From Spectribacter hydrogenoxidans (GTDB taxonomy: Bacteria > Pseudomonadota > Gammaproteobacteria > Nevskiales > Salinisphaeraceae), in assembly GCF_031846275.1 (NCBI RefSeq), contig NZ_JAVRIB010000003.1, positions 124,001 through 188,000 of the forward strand: a stretch of DNA of 64,000 nt, written 5' to 3'. Below the pieces are notes generated by a model. It worked only from the letters and a program-made list of their open reading frames with translations, was not told the origin of the DNA and did no database searches. Below, one piece after another: positions 1 to 8,898 of this stretch. The translations under genes were made by a program, and so were the position numbers. Every line of letters begins with the position of its first letter. The first letter of the stretch is position 1.

Positions 1-743
1 CCCAGGGTTTCCAGCGCAGCGGCAATTCGCGTGTCCAGTTGCCCCAGCGATCGGGCCTGCCCCAGCACTTCGGTACCGCCGTTGAGGCCGATCAATTGCC
101 GGAAATTTTCCGCGGCCTCGGCCGCCAGTTCGCCGGCATCGACCAGACGCTGCAGATCAGGCACCGACTTGCGCTGCATGATATCGAACAGGCGCGCCTC
201 GATGTCGTTGCTTACGCCTGCCCGTTCCACCAGGCAGCGGTAGATGGCGACGTGGCCGAGGTCCAGAAACGCCTCCTCGATGCCCATTTCTTGCAGGGTT
301 TCCAGCATCAGTGACAACACTTCCAGGTCGCTTTCGATGCCGGCATGGCCGAACAGCTCGACCCCGATCTGCAGCGGCGAGCGGGACCCGCCGGGCTCCT
401 CCGGCCGGGTACGCAGCACGCTACCGATGTAGCAGTAGCGGGCCGGGCCGTCGGCGGCCATGCGGTGAGAATCGATGCGCGCCGCCTGAGTGGTCATGTC
501 CGAGCGCACACCCAGCATGCGACCGGACAGCTGATCCGTGAGCTTGAAGGTCTGCAGTTCCAGATTGCGCCCCGCCCCGGTCAGCAGCGACGCGAGATAC
601 TCGATCATCGGCGGCCGGATCAGCTCGAAACCCCACCGCCAGTAAAGCGCCAGCAGCCGCGCGCGAGCCGCCTCCAGGCGCCAGGATTCCGGCGGCAGGA
701 TTTCCTGCACCCCGTCGGGCAACAACCAGCGGTTGGCGTGCAT
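1..743 (-). CDS. hisZ: ATP phosphoribosyltransferase regulatory subunit HisZ (partial)
   Basis: The gene is cut by the window edge; only the first ~247 codons are present. The N-terminus reads MHANRWLLPDGVQEILP and is followed by a class II aminoacyl-tRNA synthetase-like core (GFELIRPPMIEYL, then a VRSDMTTQAARI stretch resembling the HisRS/HisZ motif 2 region). HisZ is a catalytically dead HisRS paralogue that activates the short form of HisG in histidine biosynthesis. The ATG overlaps the stop of the upstream DUF2065 gene by one base (TGATG), so the two are translationally coupled. A hisZ after hflC and the DUF2065 gene is a common gammaproteobacterial order. The assignment rests on the translated start and context. 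Confidence 0.88.
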   Translation of the reverse strand, partial: MHANRWLLPDGVQEILPPESWRLEAARARLLALYWRWGFELIRPPMIEYLASLLTGAGRNLELQTFKLTDQLSGRMLGVRSDMTTQAARIDSHRMAADGPARYCYIGSVLRTRPEEPGGSRSPLQIGVELFGHAGIESDLEVLSLMLETLQEMGIEEAFLDLGHVAIYRCLVERAGVSNDIEARLFDIMQRKSVPDLQRLVDAGELAAEAAENFRQLIGLNGGTEVLGQARSLGQLDTRIAAALETL

Positions 744-928
744 CAATTGACCCAATTCAGCAGAAACAGACCGATCGCAATCATCACACCGCCGAACACT
801 CGCAGGGTGCGGCCATCTATGGTCACGATCTGCAGCAGCCACTCACGCCAGCGCTCCGGCGCCAGAAACGGCATCAGACCCTCGATGACCATTACCAGCG
901 CCAGCGCGCCAACCAGATCCGACCACAT
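743..928 (-). CDS. DUF2065 family small inner-membrane protein (YjeT-like)
   Basis: A 61-residue protein with two hydrophobic segments (about residues 4-22 and 43-60) and the GLMPFLAPERWRE motif typical of DUF2065/YjeT proteins. It lies between hflC and hisZ, the position yjeT holds in E. coli next to hflC. Its function is unknown; the family is regularly found in the hfl operon. The stop overlaps the hisZ start. Confidence 0.85.
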   Translation of the reverse strand: MWSDLVGALALVMVIEGLMPFLAPERWREWLLQIVTIDGRTLRVFGGVMIAIGLFLLNWVN

Positions 929-943
929 GGGCGGACCCCGGCG

Positions 944-1810
944 CTATTGCGAAACGTCCGGATTGAAGTAGCGGAACAATTCGCCCTGCGGCTCGAGCAC
1001 CAGCACGTCCTTGCCACCGACCGAGTTGCGGTACATTTCCAGACTCCGCATGAAGGCGTAGAAATCGCCGTCGCGACCATAGGCCTCGGCATAGATTTCC
1101 GCCGCCCGGGCATCACCCTCACCACGGATCTCCTGCGACTCCCGGTAGGCCTCCGCGAGGATGATGGTGCGCTCGCGTTCGGCATCCGCCCGGATTTCCT
1201 GCGCGGCGGCGTCACCCTGGGCACGCAGGGTCTTGATCACTTCCTGGCGTTCGGAACGCATCCGGTCGTACACCGATTCGCTGACCTCGTCCGGCAGGTC
1301 CAGGCGCATGATGCGCACATCCAGGATTTCGATACCCAGATCCACGGCGTCCTGATCCGACTGCACCTGCACGGCCGCGACGATCTCGTTGCGGTCGTCG
1401 TCGATCGCCTGCCGGATGGTGCGCTTGGAGAATTCCGCCAGCAGATCGTTCTCGACGATTTCCGTGAGCAGACTGCGAGCCCGGGCTTCGCTGCCCTGGT
1501 TGGACAGGTAGAAGTCCACGGTGTCGGCGATCCGCCACTTGACGAAGAAATCCACCGAGAGGTTCTTGTTCTCGGAGGTCAGAACCCGCTCGATCTCTTC
1601 CGTGAGATTCAGGATGCGGTCGTCGAAACGCACCACGCTCTGAATGAACGGCATCTTGAAATGCAGACCCGCGGGATAGTTCTGCCCCACGATCTCGCCC
1701 AGCTGGACCACCACCACGCGCTCGCGCTCGTCCACGGTAAACACGCTGTCCAGCGCCACGTAGGCGCCCAGGATCAGCACGAACAGCGCAATCATCAACT
1801 TGCCATTCAT
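944..1810 (-). CDS. hflC: HflC, regulator of FtsH protease (SPFH/prohibitin family)
   Basis: 288 residues with one N-terminal membrane anchor (MIALFVLILGAYVALDSVF) followed by a periplasmic SPFH (band 7) domain and a long charged helix (RAQGDAAAQEIRADAER region) typical of HflC. HflC pairs with HflK and forms a cage around the FtsH protease that modulates degradation of membrane proteins. It starts 3 bases after the hflK stop, so the two are co-transcribed. Length and order hflX-hflK-hflC match the standard operon. Confidence 0.96.
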   Translation of the reverse strand: MNGKLMIALFVLILGAYVALDSVFTVDERERVVVVQLGEIVGQNYPAGLHFKMPFIQSVVRFDDRILNLTEEIERVLTSENKNLSVDFFVKWRIADTVDFYLSNQGSEARARSLLTEIVENDLLAEFSKRTIRQAIDDDRNEIVAAVQVQSDQDAVDLGIEILDVRIMRLDLPDEVSESVYDRMRSERQEVIKTLRAQGDAAAQEIRADAERERTIILAEAYRESQEIRGEGDARAAEIYAEAYGRDGDFYAFMRSLEMYRNSVGGKDVLVLEPQGELFRYFNPDVSQ

Positions 1811-1813
1811 GGC

Positions 1814-3157
1814 CTATCGCTCCCGGCTGCGCAGCGGATCACGGCTTGTGCTGCCACTGCTGCTGTTGTTGCTGCTGCTGCTGGTGTCGATCATCGGCGG
1901 CGGATTATCACTGCTGATTTCACTGCTCTTGCCCTTGTTCGGGGTGCCCTTGAGCATTTCCTGCAACGGCATGTAGAGCAGCGGCGACGACTGGTCGCCC
2001 CCGGTGATGATCAGGTTGGAACCGGACAGCACGTCACCCATGCTTTCCAGATACAGACGCTGGCGGGTGATTGCCGGGGCCCGCGTGTACTCGTCGAGCA
2101 ACGCGGTGAACCGCACCGTCTCACCCTGCGCCCGGGCCACCTTCTGTTCGCGGTAACCCTGGGCCTCGAGCAGGACGCTGGCGGCCTCACCCTCGGCCCG
2201 GGCGACGATGTCGCGGGCATAGGCGCGGGCCAGGTTCTTCTTGCGTTCTTCCTCCTCACGGGCCTTGATCGCCTCCTCGAAGGCGCCCTGCACCGGTTCC
2301 GGCGGCTGAGAATACTGCACGTTGACCGCCAGCACCCGCATGCCCGCCTCATATTCGTCGAGCATTGACTGCAGGATGCTCTCGATGTTCTGCGGCAGCA
2401 TCGCCCGCGAGCGGTTGGTGATCTCCGGATAGCTGTCCTGCTGATCCTGGATGCGATCCACCAGCTCCTGCTCGATGTCGCTGAGGGCGTCTTCGCTCTC
2501 GGGCTCGACCTTTCGTTCCTTGAGGTCGACGTTGTCCAGCGCCTGCTGTTCCAGTTCGGAAACCTTCACGCCTTCCTGGATTACCTGATTCATGCGGCTG
2601 GTACCCACGATCTCGCGGACCGCGCTCTTGAGCGCCTGTTCCACGGTCTCATCAGGTGCCCGCACGTTGAACAGGAAGTTGCCCGGATCGAACACGCGAT
2701 ACTGCACCGCCACCCGGACATCAACGATGTTCTCGTCCTTGGTGAGCATAACAGCGCTGTTCTGCACCGAGCGCACCTGTTCCACGTCCACCCGGATCAC
2801 GGTGGCAATCGGATACGGCATGTGCCAGTGCCAGCCCGGGCCGGTCGTGGTCTGCAGATCACCAAATCGCAGCACCACGCCCTGCTCGCCCGGCTGCACG
2901 ATGTACAGGCCCGTGGCCAGCCAGATCACCAGCACAACCGGAATCAGGGCAAGCAGCAGTTTCGGGTTCGGGGCACCGACACCAGGACCACCACCGCCGC
3001 TGCCGCCACTGCGACCGCCACCGCCACCGCCGAAGCGCTGCTTGAGCCGGCGCCAGATCTCGTCGAGATCGGGCGGTCCACCGCCGCCGCCGCTGCCGCG
3101 GTTGCCATTGTTGCCGCCCCAGGGGTCTTGCCCCTTGCCAGGCTCGTTCCAGGCCAT
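1814..3157 (-). CDS. hflK: HflK, regulator of FtsH protease (SPFH/prohibitin family)
   Basis: I chose the ATG at 3157 (MAWNEPGKGQDPWGG), which has an AAGG a few bases upstream and matches the usual HflK start; an in-frame ATG at 3169 would add four residues. The first ~70 residues are glycine-rich, then comes a membrane segment (LLLALIPVVLVIWLATGLYIV), the SPFH domain and a helical tail. The C-terminus ends in a serine/asparagine run encoded by CAG/CAA-like triplets (about 1855-1885). It partners with HflC to control FtsH. Confidence 0.95.
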   Translation of the reverse strand: MAWNEPGKGQDPWGGNNGNRGSGGGGGPPDLDEIWRRLKQRFGGGGGGRSGGSGGGGPGVGAPNPKLLLALIPVVLVIWLATGLYIVQPGEQGVVLRFGDLQTTTGPGWHWHMPYPIATVIRVDVEQVRSVQNSAVMLTKDENIVDVRVAVQYRVFDPGNFLFNVRAPDETVEQALKSAVREIVGTSRMNQVIQEGVKVSELEQQALDNVDLKERKVEPESEDALSDIEQELVDRIQDQQDSYPEITNRSRAMLPQNIESILQSMLDEYEAGMRVLAVNVQYSQPPEPVQGAFEEAIKAREEEERKKNLARAYARDIVARAEGEAASVLLEAQGYREQKVARAQGETVRFTALLDEYTRAPAITRQRLYLESMGDVLSGSNLIITGGDQSSPLLYMPLQEMLKGTPNKGKSSEISSDNPPPMIDTSSSSNNSSSGSTSRDPLRSRER

Positions 3158-3247
3158 TTTTGCCTTCATGAATAGAATAGACCCGCGGATTCTAGTGGAT
3201 GAGACCGCCGGGTTCCATGCGGAATCCCGACGCAGAGATTATTCAGG

Positions 3248-4552
3248 CTACGCCAGCGCCCGTGGCGGCGCCTGCCAGAGACGCGTCGCGTCCATGCCTT
3301 CCTGCCGGCAGAGCCGGTCCAGGTCACTACGCGTCACCGTCACGGTCAGGACGCACCGGCCGGCCTCGTCGTATTGTTCACCCTGCACCGCGCCCAGGTC
3401 GAACAGGCGCGCCCGCAGCCGCCCCGCCGCCGCGGGGACACTGAGCACACCCGCCAGCACGTCCGGCCGGCAGACCTCGGTGAGCACCTCGCGCAGCAGA
3501 TCCAGGCCGCGCCCGTCCATGGCCGACAACCACACCCGGATGACGCGGCCTTCGCCGTCGCGCTCCACCCGTGGCGATTCACCGGGCACCGCGTCGATCT
3601 TGTTGAACACCTCGATCTGACGCACGCGATCAGCCCCGATATCGGCCAGAACGGCGTTGACCTCGGCCGCGTGATCGCGCCGTTCGGGGTCGGCCGCATC
3701 GATCACGTGCAGCAGCAGCTCGGCCTCCAGCGTCTCTTCCAGCGTAGCGTTGAACGCCGCCACCAGCTCCGGCGGCAGGTCGCGAATGAAGCCCACCGTA
3801 TCAGCCAGGATCAGCGGGTCGCCCACCGGCATCGGCAGTTGCCGTAGCGTCGGGTCCAGCGTGGCGAACAGCTGGTCGGCGGCGTATATGTCGCTGCCGG
3901 TCAGCCGATTGAACAGTGTTGATTTGCCGGCGTTGGTATAACCCACCAGGGAAATAGTCGGCGTCTCCGCGCGGCGCCGGGCGGCGCGGCCCTGCTCGCG
4001 GCGGGCGCGAACCTTTTCCAGCCGAGCACGCAGCCGGGTGATGCGATCGCCGATCAGCCGCCGGTCGGTCTCCAGCTGGGTTTCGCCGGGCCCGCGCAGA
4101 CCGATGCCACCCTTCTGGCGTTCCAGATGCGACCAGCCGCGGACCAGCCGGGTGGACAGATGGCGCAGCTGCGCCAGTTCCACCTGGAGCTTGCCCTCAT
4201 GGGAGCGGGCGCGAGCGGCGAAGATATCCAGAATCAGACCCGCCCGGCCCAGCACCCGGCATTTCAGCCGGGCCTCGAGGTTGCGCTCTTGGCTCGGCGA
4301 CAGGTCGTGATTGAACACCACGACCTCGGCGCCCAGCTCGGCCGCCAGCTCGGCAAGCTCGTCGGCCTTGCCGCCCCCGACGAAGAATCGCGGGTCGGGT
4401 GACCGCCGGCTGCCGCCGACCACGTCGAGAACCTCGGCACCGGCCGAGCGCACCAGCTCCACGAATTCCACCCGGGCGTGCTCGTATTCCTCGAGAGGAA
4501 ACTGCAGATGGACGAGCAGCGCTCGCTGCCCGCTGCGGGGACGCTCAAACAA
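3248..4552 (-). CDS. hflX: GTPase HflX
   Basis: 434 residues. The N-terminal HflX subdomain is followed by a TRAFAC GTPase domain with the P-loop GYTNAGKSTLFN, switch DTVGFIRDLP and NKID-type base-recognition motif (FNKIDAV). HflX binds the 50S subunit and rescues or splits stalled ribosomes, particularly under heat stress. It lies 44 bp downstream of hfq and upstream of hflK, as in E. coli. Length is normal and all G motifs are intact. Confidence 0.96.
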   Translation of the reverse strand: MFERPRSGQRALLVHLQFPLEEYEHARVEFVELVRSAGAEVLDVVGGSRRSPDPRFFVGGGKADELAELAAELGAEVVVFNHDLSPSQERNLEARLKCRVLGRAGLILDIFAARARSHEGKLQVELAQLRHLSTRLVRGWSHLERQKGGIGLRGPGETQLETDRRLIGDRITRLRARLEKVRARREQGRAARRRAETPTISLVGYTNAGKSTLFNRLTGSDIYAADQLFATLDPTLRQLPMPVGDPLILADTVGFIRDLPPELVAAFNATLEETLEAELLLHVIDAADPERRDHAAEVNAVLADIGADRVRQIEVFNKIDAVPGESPRVERDGEGRVIRVWLSAMDGRGLDLLREVLTEVCRPDVLAGVLSVPAAAGRLRARLFDLGAVQGEQYDEAGRCVLTVTVTRSDLDRLCRQEGMDATRLWQAPPRALA

Positions 4553-4596
4553 GCGGGTGGCTCAACGGCAGATCCCGGATGATCGGCCGTAACCGA

Positions 4597-4863
4597 TTAT
4601 TCGTTGCCAGGGGTTTCCTCATCCTGCTCCGAATCCGGCTCCGAGCCGACCGACGACTTGATGTTGCGCGACGGCACGATGGTGGAGATGGCGTGTTTGT
4701 ACACCATCTGTGACACCGCGTTGCGCAGCAGCACCACGAACTGGTCAAAGGATTCGATCTGGCCCTGCAGCTTGATGCCGTTCACCAGATAGATGGAAAC
4801 GGGCACACGCTCTTTTCGCAATGCATTGAGAAATGGTTCTTGTAGTGTCTGGCCCTTCGCCAT
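4597..4863 (-). CDS. hfq: RNA chaperone Hfq
   Basis: The 88-residue product starts MAKGQTLQEPFLNALRKE at 4863, with a GGAG about eight bases upstream; a longer in-frame reading from 4929 lacks such a site. It contains Sm1 (VNGIKLQGQIESFDQF) and Sm2 (YKHAISTIVP) motifs and an acidic C-terminal tail. Hfq forms hexamers that pair small RNAs with mRNAs. It sits between miaA and hflX, the canonical position. Confidence 0.97.
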   Translation of the reverse strand: MAKGQTLQEPFLNALRKERVPVSIYLVNGIKLQGQIESFDQFVVLLRNAVSQMVYKHAISTIVPSRNIKSSVGSEPDSEQDEETPGNE

Positions 4864-4932
4864 TTTTTGATCTCCGTCGTTTTCGGGCATGGGAGGCGTG
4901 TCGTCATCCATAGATCGAAACTTTAGCACGAG

Positions 4933-5904
4933 TCATGCCAGTTCGAGCGCCCTGGCAAGCGTGTCGTGAATGTCGTCGTTAACCGTCGCGGCGTCCGCGT
5001 CGAACCAGCGTGGCCGGTGGTCCCGACGCAGCCAGGTCAACTGCCGTTTGGCCAGCTGCCGGCTGGCGAATATGCCGCGCCGAACGGCTTCGTCATAGGA
5101 CCATTCGCCGGCCAGGTAGTGCCACAGCTGGCGGTATCCGACCGCGCGCATCGCCGGCATTTCCCGCCCTAGATCGGGGCGACGCCGCAGGTTTTCAACC
5201 TCCTCGATGAAGCCCTGATCCAGCATCGCGTGAAAGCGCGTTTCGATGCGCTGATGCAGCCTTGCCCGATCACCCGGCACCAGCGCCAGCCGTACCGCCC
5301 CAGCGGCCACCGCGTCGCCCTGCCGGGCGCCCTGGATATCGCTGGCCGGGCGGCCGGTCAGGGAAACGATCTCCAGCGCCCGCTGGATGCGCTGACCGTC
5401 GTTGGGATGCAATCGCCGGGCGGTAACCGGATCCTGCTCCGCCAGCCGTGCATGCAGTTGCGGCCAGCCATGGCGCTCGGCGTCGGCGGTCAGCTCGGCG
5501 CGGATGGCGGCATCCGCCGGCGGCAGGGGCGACAGGCCCTCGGACAGCGCCCGGAAATAGAGCATCGTGCCCCCCACCAGTAGCGGCACCCGGCCGGCGG
5601 CGTGGCTGCGGCCGATCTCGCGGCGGGCATCAGTGGCGAAATCGGCGGCCGAATAGCCCTCGGCCGGGTCGCGGATATCCACCAGCCGGTGCGGCACCCG
5701 CTGCCGGACCTCGGGCGGCGGCTTGGCGGTGCCGATGTCCATGCCGCGGTAGACCATCGCCGAATCAACGCTGATCAGGTCCACCGGCAACCGCTCCGCC
5801 AGCGCCAGGGCCGCGTCGGTCTTGCCCGACGCGGTGGGGCCCATGAGGAAAACCACGGGTTTTCCGGTTTCGGGTTGCGAGTTTCGGGTTTCGGGTTTTG
5901 TCAT
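4933..5904 (-). CDS. miaA: tRNA dimethylallyltransferase MiaA
   Basis: 323 residues. A P-loop (MGPTASGKTDAAL) and the DSAMVYRGMDIGTAKP motif identify the enzyme that adds the dimethylallyl group to A37 of tRNAs reading UNN codons. The ATG at 5904 is preferred over a GTG one codon earlier. The first ~15 residues (TKPETRNSQPETGKP) are not part of the usual family and are encoded by short CCGAAAC-like repeats that span the start. Gene order mutL-miaA-hfq is canonical. Confidence 0.95.
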   Translation of the reverse strand: MTKPETRNSQPETGKPVVFLMGPTASGKTDAALALAERLPVDLISVDSAMVYRGMDIGTAKPPPEVRQRVPHRLVDIRDPAEGYSAADFATDARREIGRSHAAGRVPLLVGGTMLYFRALSEGLSPLPPADAAIRAELTADAERHGWPQLHARLAEQDPVTARRLHPNDGQRIQRALEIVSLTGRPASDIQGARQGDAVAAGAVRLALVPGDRARLHQRIETRFHAMLDQGFIEEVENLRRRPDLGREMPAMRAVGYRQLWHYLAGEWSYDEAVRRGIFASRQLAKRQLTWLRRDHRPRWFDADAATVNDDIHDTLARALELA

Positions 5905-5940
5905 CACCTCTGGCGTTTCGGTCCTGAAACTCGAAACGCG
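5868..5940. repeat. Short GTTTCGGGT-type repeats across the miaA start
   Basis: On the plus strand the string GTTTCGGGT or close variants (GTTTCGGGTT, GTTTCGGTCC, and GAAACTCGAAAC in inverse) recurs about six times between the mutL stop and codon ~15 of miaA. The repeats extend from non-coding into coding sequence and produce the PET/RNSQPET-like N-terminus of MiaA. This looks like a dispersed or slipped short repeat rather than a regulatory element; its origin is unknown. Confidence 0.5.
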
Positions 5941-5948
5941 CAGCCTGC

Positions 5949-7739
5949 TTACTGGCCGCGCATGAAGATGCGGTCGAGATCGGCGATATCCACCTGCACC
6001 CAGGTCGGCCGCCCGTGATTGCAGTGACCGGCCCGCTCGGTGCCCTCCATGTCCCGCAACAGCGCGTTCATCTCCGCCAGGCTGAGCCGACGCCCCGCCT
6101 TGATCGCCGCCCGGCAGCCCATGTCCGCGAGCAGCTCATCCTGCATCCGGGCGATACGGCCCGGCCCGTCCTCGGCGGCCAGGTCCGACAGCAGATCGCG
6201 CACCAGGGCCGCGGCATCCACCTCACCCAGCAGGGTCGGCAGCGCGCGAACAGTGACCCGGTTGGGGTCCTGGCGATCCAGTTCCACCCCCAGCGCGGCC
6301 AGCTGCGTGGCCGCCTGCTCGGCGACATCGGCCGCGGCCTCGCCCACATCCACCACTTCCGGCACCAGCAGCGGCTGACTGATCAGCCGGCCCTCGCCCA
6401 GCGCCGTCTTCAGGCGCTCGTAAAGCACCCGTTCGTGGCCCGCGTGCATGTCCACCAGCACCAGCCCCTGGGCATTCTCGGCCAGGATGTAGATGCCGCG
6501 CAGCTGGGCCAGCGCATAGCCCAGCCGGGGCGTGGCCGGCGCCTCGTCGGGCGGCGCGGCAGCCACCGCGGTAGCCGGTGTCGAGGCCGGCTGCTGGAAC
6601 GCATACGTGGCGGCCGCCTCACCCAGGCCCAGGCCCCGCTGACGGATCGGCGACGAGCCGGCGGTCCCGGCTTCATGGCGAGGCGCCGGCGCCGGGTCGA
6701 ACGAGGTCGGTAGCGGCACGTGGTGGGCCTGATCGTGCCCACCCTGCGCCCGGAGCGCCTGCTTGAGGCTCTGGTGAACGAAATCATGCACTTGCCGCGA
6801 CGCCCGGAAGCGCACCTCGGCCTTGGCTGGATGCGCGTTGACGTCGACCCCGGCCGGGTCCATCGACAGATACAACAGATACGCCGGAAACCGCTGGTTG
6901 TGCAGCACATCCTGATAGGAGGCACGTACGGCGTGGTTGAACAGCCGGTCCTGGATCAGCCGCTGGTTGACGTAGCTGTACTGCAGATCGGCCCGGGAGC
7001 GGGAGAACCCGGGGGTGGCGATCCAGCCGGTCAACTGCATGCCGGCGGCGGTTTCCGAGAGCGCCACCGCATGGGCGAGAAAGTCCTGGCCAAACAGCCG
7101 GGCCACCCGATCCTCGCGCTCGGCCGCGGCGGTCGCCGGCGCCAGCTCCAGCACGGTTTTGCCGTTGTGACGAAGCGTGAACGCCACATCGAACCGGCTG
7201 GCCGCGATACGGCGAACCACTTGATGGGCATGCCGAAATTCGGTGGCCTCGGTGCGCAGGAACTTGCGCCGCGCCGGTACCCGGGCGAACAGATCCCGTA
7301 CCTCGACCGTGGTGCCCGGCGGATGCGAAGCAGGGCGCACCGGCGGCGGGTCATCGTCGCCCACCCCCACCGCGCTGAAAGCTTCGTCCGCGTCATGCGG
7401 CCGGCTGGTCAGGATCAGATCCGACACGGACGCGATGCTGGGCAGGGCCTCGCCGCGAAAACCGAGACTGGCCACCCGTTCTAGTTCGTCCAGGCTGGCG
7501 ATCTTGCTGGTGGCGTGGCGGGCCAGCGCCAGCGGTAGCTCCTCGCGGCCCATGCCGCGGCCATCATCCCGGATCCGGATCAGCCGCAGGCCGCCGCATT
7601 CCAGATCGACGCGGATATGGCCGGCCCCGGCATCCAGGCTGTTCTCCAGCAGCTCCTTGACCACGGACGCCGGCCGCTCGACCACCTCGCCGGCGGCGAT
7701 CTGGCTGATCAGTTGCGGGGGCAGGACGCGAATGCTCAT
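5949..7739 (-). CDS. mutL: DNA mismatch repair protein MutL
   Basis: The 596-residue form starts MSIRVLPPQLISQIAAGEVV at 7739; an upstream in-frame GTG/ATG extension is not conserved in the family. GHKL ATPase motifs are present (ENSLDAGA, DDGRGM, GFRGEAL), followed by the transducer domain, a low-complexity linker (about residues 340-395) and the C-terminal dimerisation domain. MutL couples MutS mismatch recognition to strand incision. Upstream of mutL, where amiB is expected, lies the sulfur gene block instead. Confidence 0.96.
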   Translation of the reverse strand: MSIRVLPPQLISQIAAGEVVERPASVVKELLENSLDAGAGHIRVDLECGGLRLIRIRDDGRGMGREELPLALARHATSKIASLDELERVASLGFRGEALPSIASVSDLILTSRPHDADEAFSAVGVGDDDPPPVRPASHPPGTTVEVRDLFARVPARRKFLRTEATEFRHAHQVVRRIAASRFDVAFTLRHNGKTVLELAPATAAAEREDRVARLFGQDFLAHAVALSETAAGMQLTGWIATPGFSRSRADLQYSYVNQRLIQDRLFNHAVRASYQDVLHNQRFPAYLLYLSMDPAGVDVNAHPAKAEVRFRASRQVHDFVHQSLKQALRAQGGHDQAHHVPLPTSFDPAPAPRHEAGTAGSSPIRQRGLGLGEAAATYAFQQPASTPATAVAAAPPDEAPATPRLGYALAQLRGIYILAENAQGLVLVDMHAGHERVLYERLKTALGEGRLISQPLLVPEVVDVGEAAADVAEQAATQLAALGVELDRQDPNRVTVRALPTLLGEVDAAALVRDLLSDLAAEDGPGRIARMQDELLADMGCRAAIKAGRRLSLAEMNALLRDMEGTERAGHCNHGRPTWVQVDIADLDRIFMRGQ

Positions 7740-7861
7740 GAACGGGCTTCCGGGGCTCGGCGGTCGGTATGACACGGCAGTGCGCGGGCCGCCGCGTGAA
7801 CATCGCCGAGTATGCCATCCCGACCGCCCGCGCTTACCCGGCCGGGGGCACCGGCAATCCG

Positions 7862-8257
7862 TCAGTCCGTGTCGTTTTCCAGTTCCCGCAACAGCCGTGT
7901 CAGCGACAGCCAGAAGGCCTCGTCATCGCGATAGCCGGTGATGCGCCCGAGTTCGCGGCGATCCCGGATCAGCACGAAGGTGGGCGCGACTTCGACATCG
8001 GCTTCCAGTGCCAGGTCCTCGGGCGGCGGTTCATCCAGCGGCAACCGCTGGATCGGCGCGCGGCGACCCTCCTCCGTGTTGCCGTAGATACGGCCGACGT
8101 CCCGCTCGAACTGGATGCAGGGCTGGCAGTCGGGCAGCTCGAACATCAGCAGTCGCGGCTCCGCCGCGGGGGCCGCCGACCGCCAGGCCAGACCGGTCGC
8201 CAGCACCGCCAGGCCGCCGGCGGCGGCCAGCCACGACAGGATCGGTCGCAGCCTCAT
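7862..8257 (-). CDS. Periplasmic/membrane-anchored thioredoxin-like protein (SoxS/SoxW-like)
   Basis: 131 residues with an N-terminal hydrophobic segment (about residues 8-30, possible signal peptide) and a thioredoxin-fold domain carrying a CQPC active site in MFELPDCQPCIQFERDVG. A cis-Pro-like VAPTFVLI follows. Small thioredoxins of this type (SoxS, SoxW) keep SoxY and other Sox proteins in the working redox state. Its ATG overlaps the stop of the DsrE-like gene (ATGA), so the two form an operon. Which Sox thioredoxin it equals is inference. Confidence 0.75.
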   Translation of the reverse strand: MRLRPILSWLAAAGGLAVLATGLAWRSAAPAAEPRLLMFELPDCQPCIQFERDVGRIYGNTEEGRRAPIQRLPLDEPPPEDLALEADVEVAPTFVLIRDRRELGRITGYRDDEAFWLSLTRLLRELENDTD

Positions 8258-8709
8258 GGACGGATGTAGGCGAATCCGCGCTCGTTCTGCAGGCGGGCGA
8301 TTTCCGCCACCCCGGAGGCTACCACCTCGACGCCGAAGTGCAGATCGGCGGGATCGATATCAAGCGCTTCCAGGGTATTACCGCAGGCCAGGAAGCGGAT
8401 GTCCTTGAAGCTCAGCGCCTCGACCAGGGCGCTGTAGTCATTGCCGTTATCGTCCTTCGCTCCGCTGCGCAGGAAATCGACACCGCCGGCCAGCGCCACC
8501 ACCGCGATCTCGATACCGTCATCGGCTGCGCGATGGTTCTCCAGATTACGGATCGCCCCGGTCGCCCGGGCGCTGTCGCTGAGGTGATAGACCACGCCCG
8601 CCCGGGAGTCGGCCGCCGCGGCGACGCCACCGGCGCCGAGCAACAGTCCCGCAGGCAACAGACCACCGAGCAGGCGACGGCGGGTGGGATGGACCGGAAT
8701 CGCTTTCAT
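8254..8709 (-). CDS. Exported DsrE-family protein
   Basis: 151 residues from the ATG at 8709. The N-terminus has a twin-arginine-like signal (TRRRLLGGLLPAGLLLGAGG), followed by a DsrE/DsrF-like fold (VVYHLSDSARATGAIRNLENHRA ... IEIAVVALAGGVDFL) with one cysteine in FLACGNTLEAL. DsrE-like proteins bind or transfer sulfane sulfur. A periplasmic version next to YeeE/YedE transporters and a thioredoxin suggests handling of persulfide or thiosulfate sulfur. The exact carrier role is not proven by the sequence. Confidence 0.78.
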   Translation of the reverse strand: MKAIPVHPTRRRLLGGLLPAGLLLGAGGVAAAADSRAGVVYHLSDSARATGAIRNLENHRAADDGIEIAVVALAGGVDFLRSGAKDDNGNDYSALVEALSFKDIRFLACGNTLEALDIDPADLHFGVEVVASGVAEIARLQNERGFAYIRP

Positions 8710-8758
8710 GACGGGGCTCCGCACGGCTGAACGTATGTTCGACCACGGCGCTGGAAAA

Positions 8759-8786
8759 TTGACGCCGCGAAATCGACTGTGATAAC
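8759..8786 (+). promoter_or_regulatory. Candidate sigma70 promoter for the yeeE operon
   Basis: TTGACG (8759-8764) and GATAAC (8781-8786) are separated by 16 bases, upstream of the plus-strand yeeE gene. The candidate operator at 8794-8809 lies just downstream of the -10 hexamer, where a bound repressor would block initiation. This is a match by eye and not a mapped start. Confidence 0.4.
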
Positions 8787-8793
8787 AGTACGG

Positions 8794-8809
8794 ATACTCG
8801 CACGGGTAT
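8794..8809. promoter_or_regulatory. Candidate CstR/CsoR-type operator (dsrE-yeeE intergenic)
   Basis: ATACTCGCACGGGTAT, an imperfect inverted repeat with six-base arms (ATACTC/GGGTAT) and a four-base spacer. The same layout occurs upstream of the CstR-like gene (32330-32345) and upstream of soxC (12936-12951). It lies in the divergent region between the dsrE-like and yeeE genes. Confidence 0.55.
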
Positions 8810-8898
8810 TACAAGCAACCCGGCGCGACGATCCCGGGTGATCGAAACCCGGGCATCGTCCCGGCACCCGCCGGATGCATCGCAGGAGGAGAGATTGC

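Noticed and set aside
1851..1890. CAG/CAA triplet run at the hflK 3' end as a phase-variable repeat
   Set aside because: The triplets are mixed and in frame; length change would only alter a serine/asparagine tail. No switching is implied.
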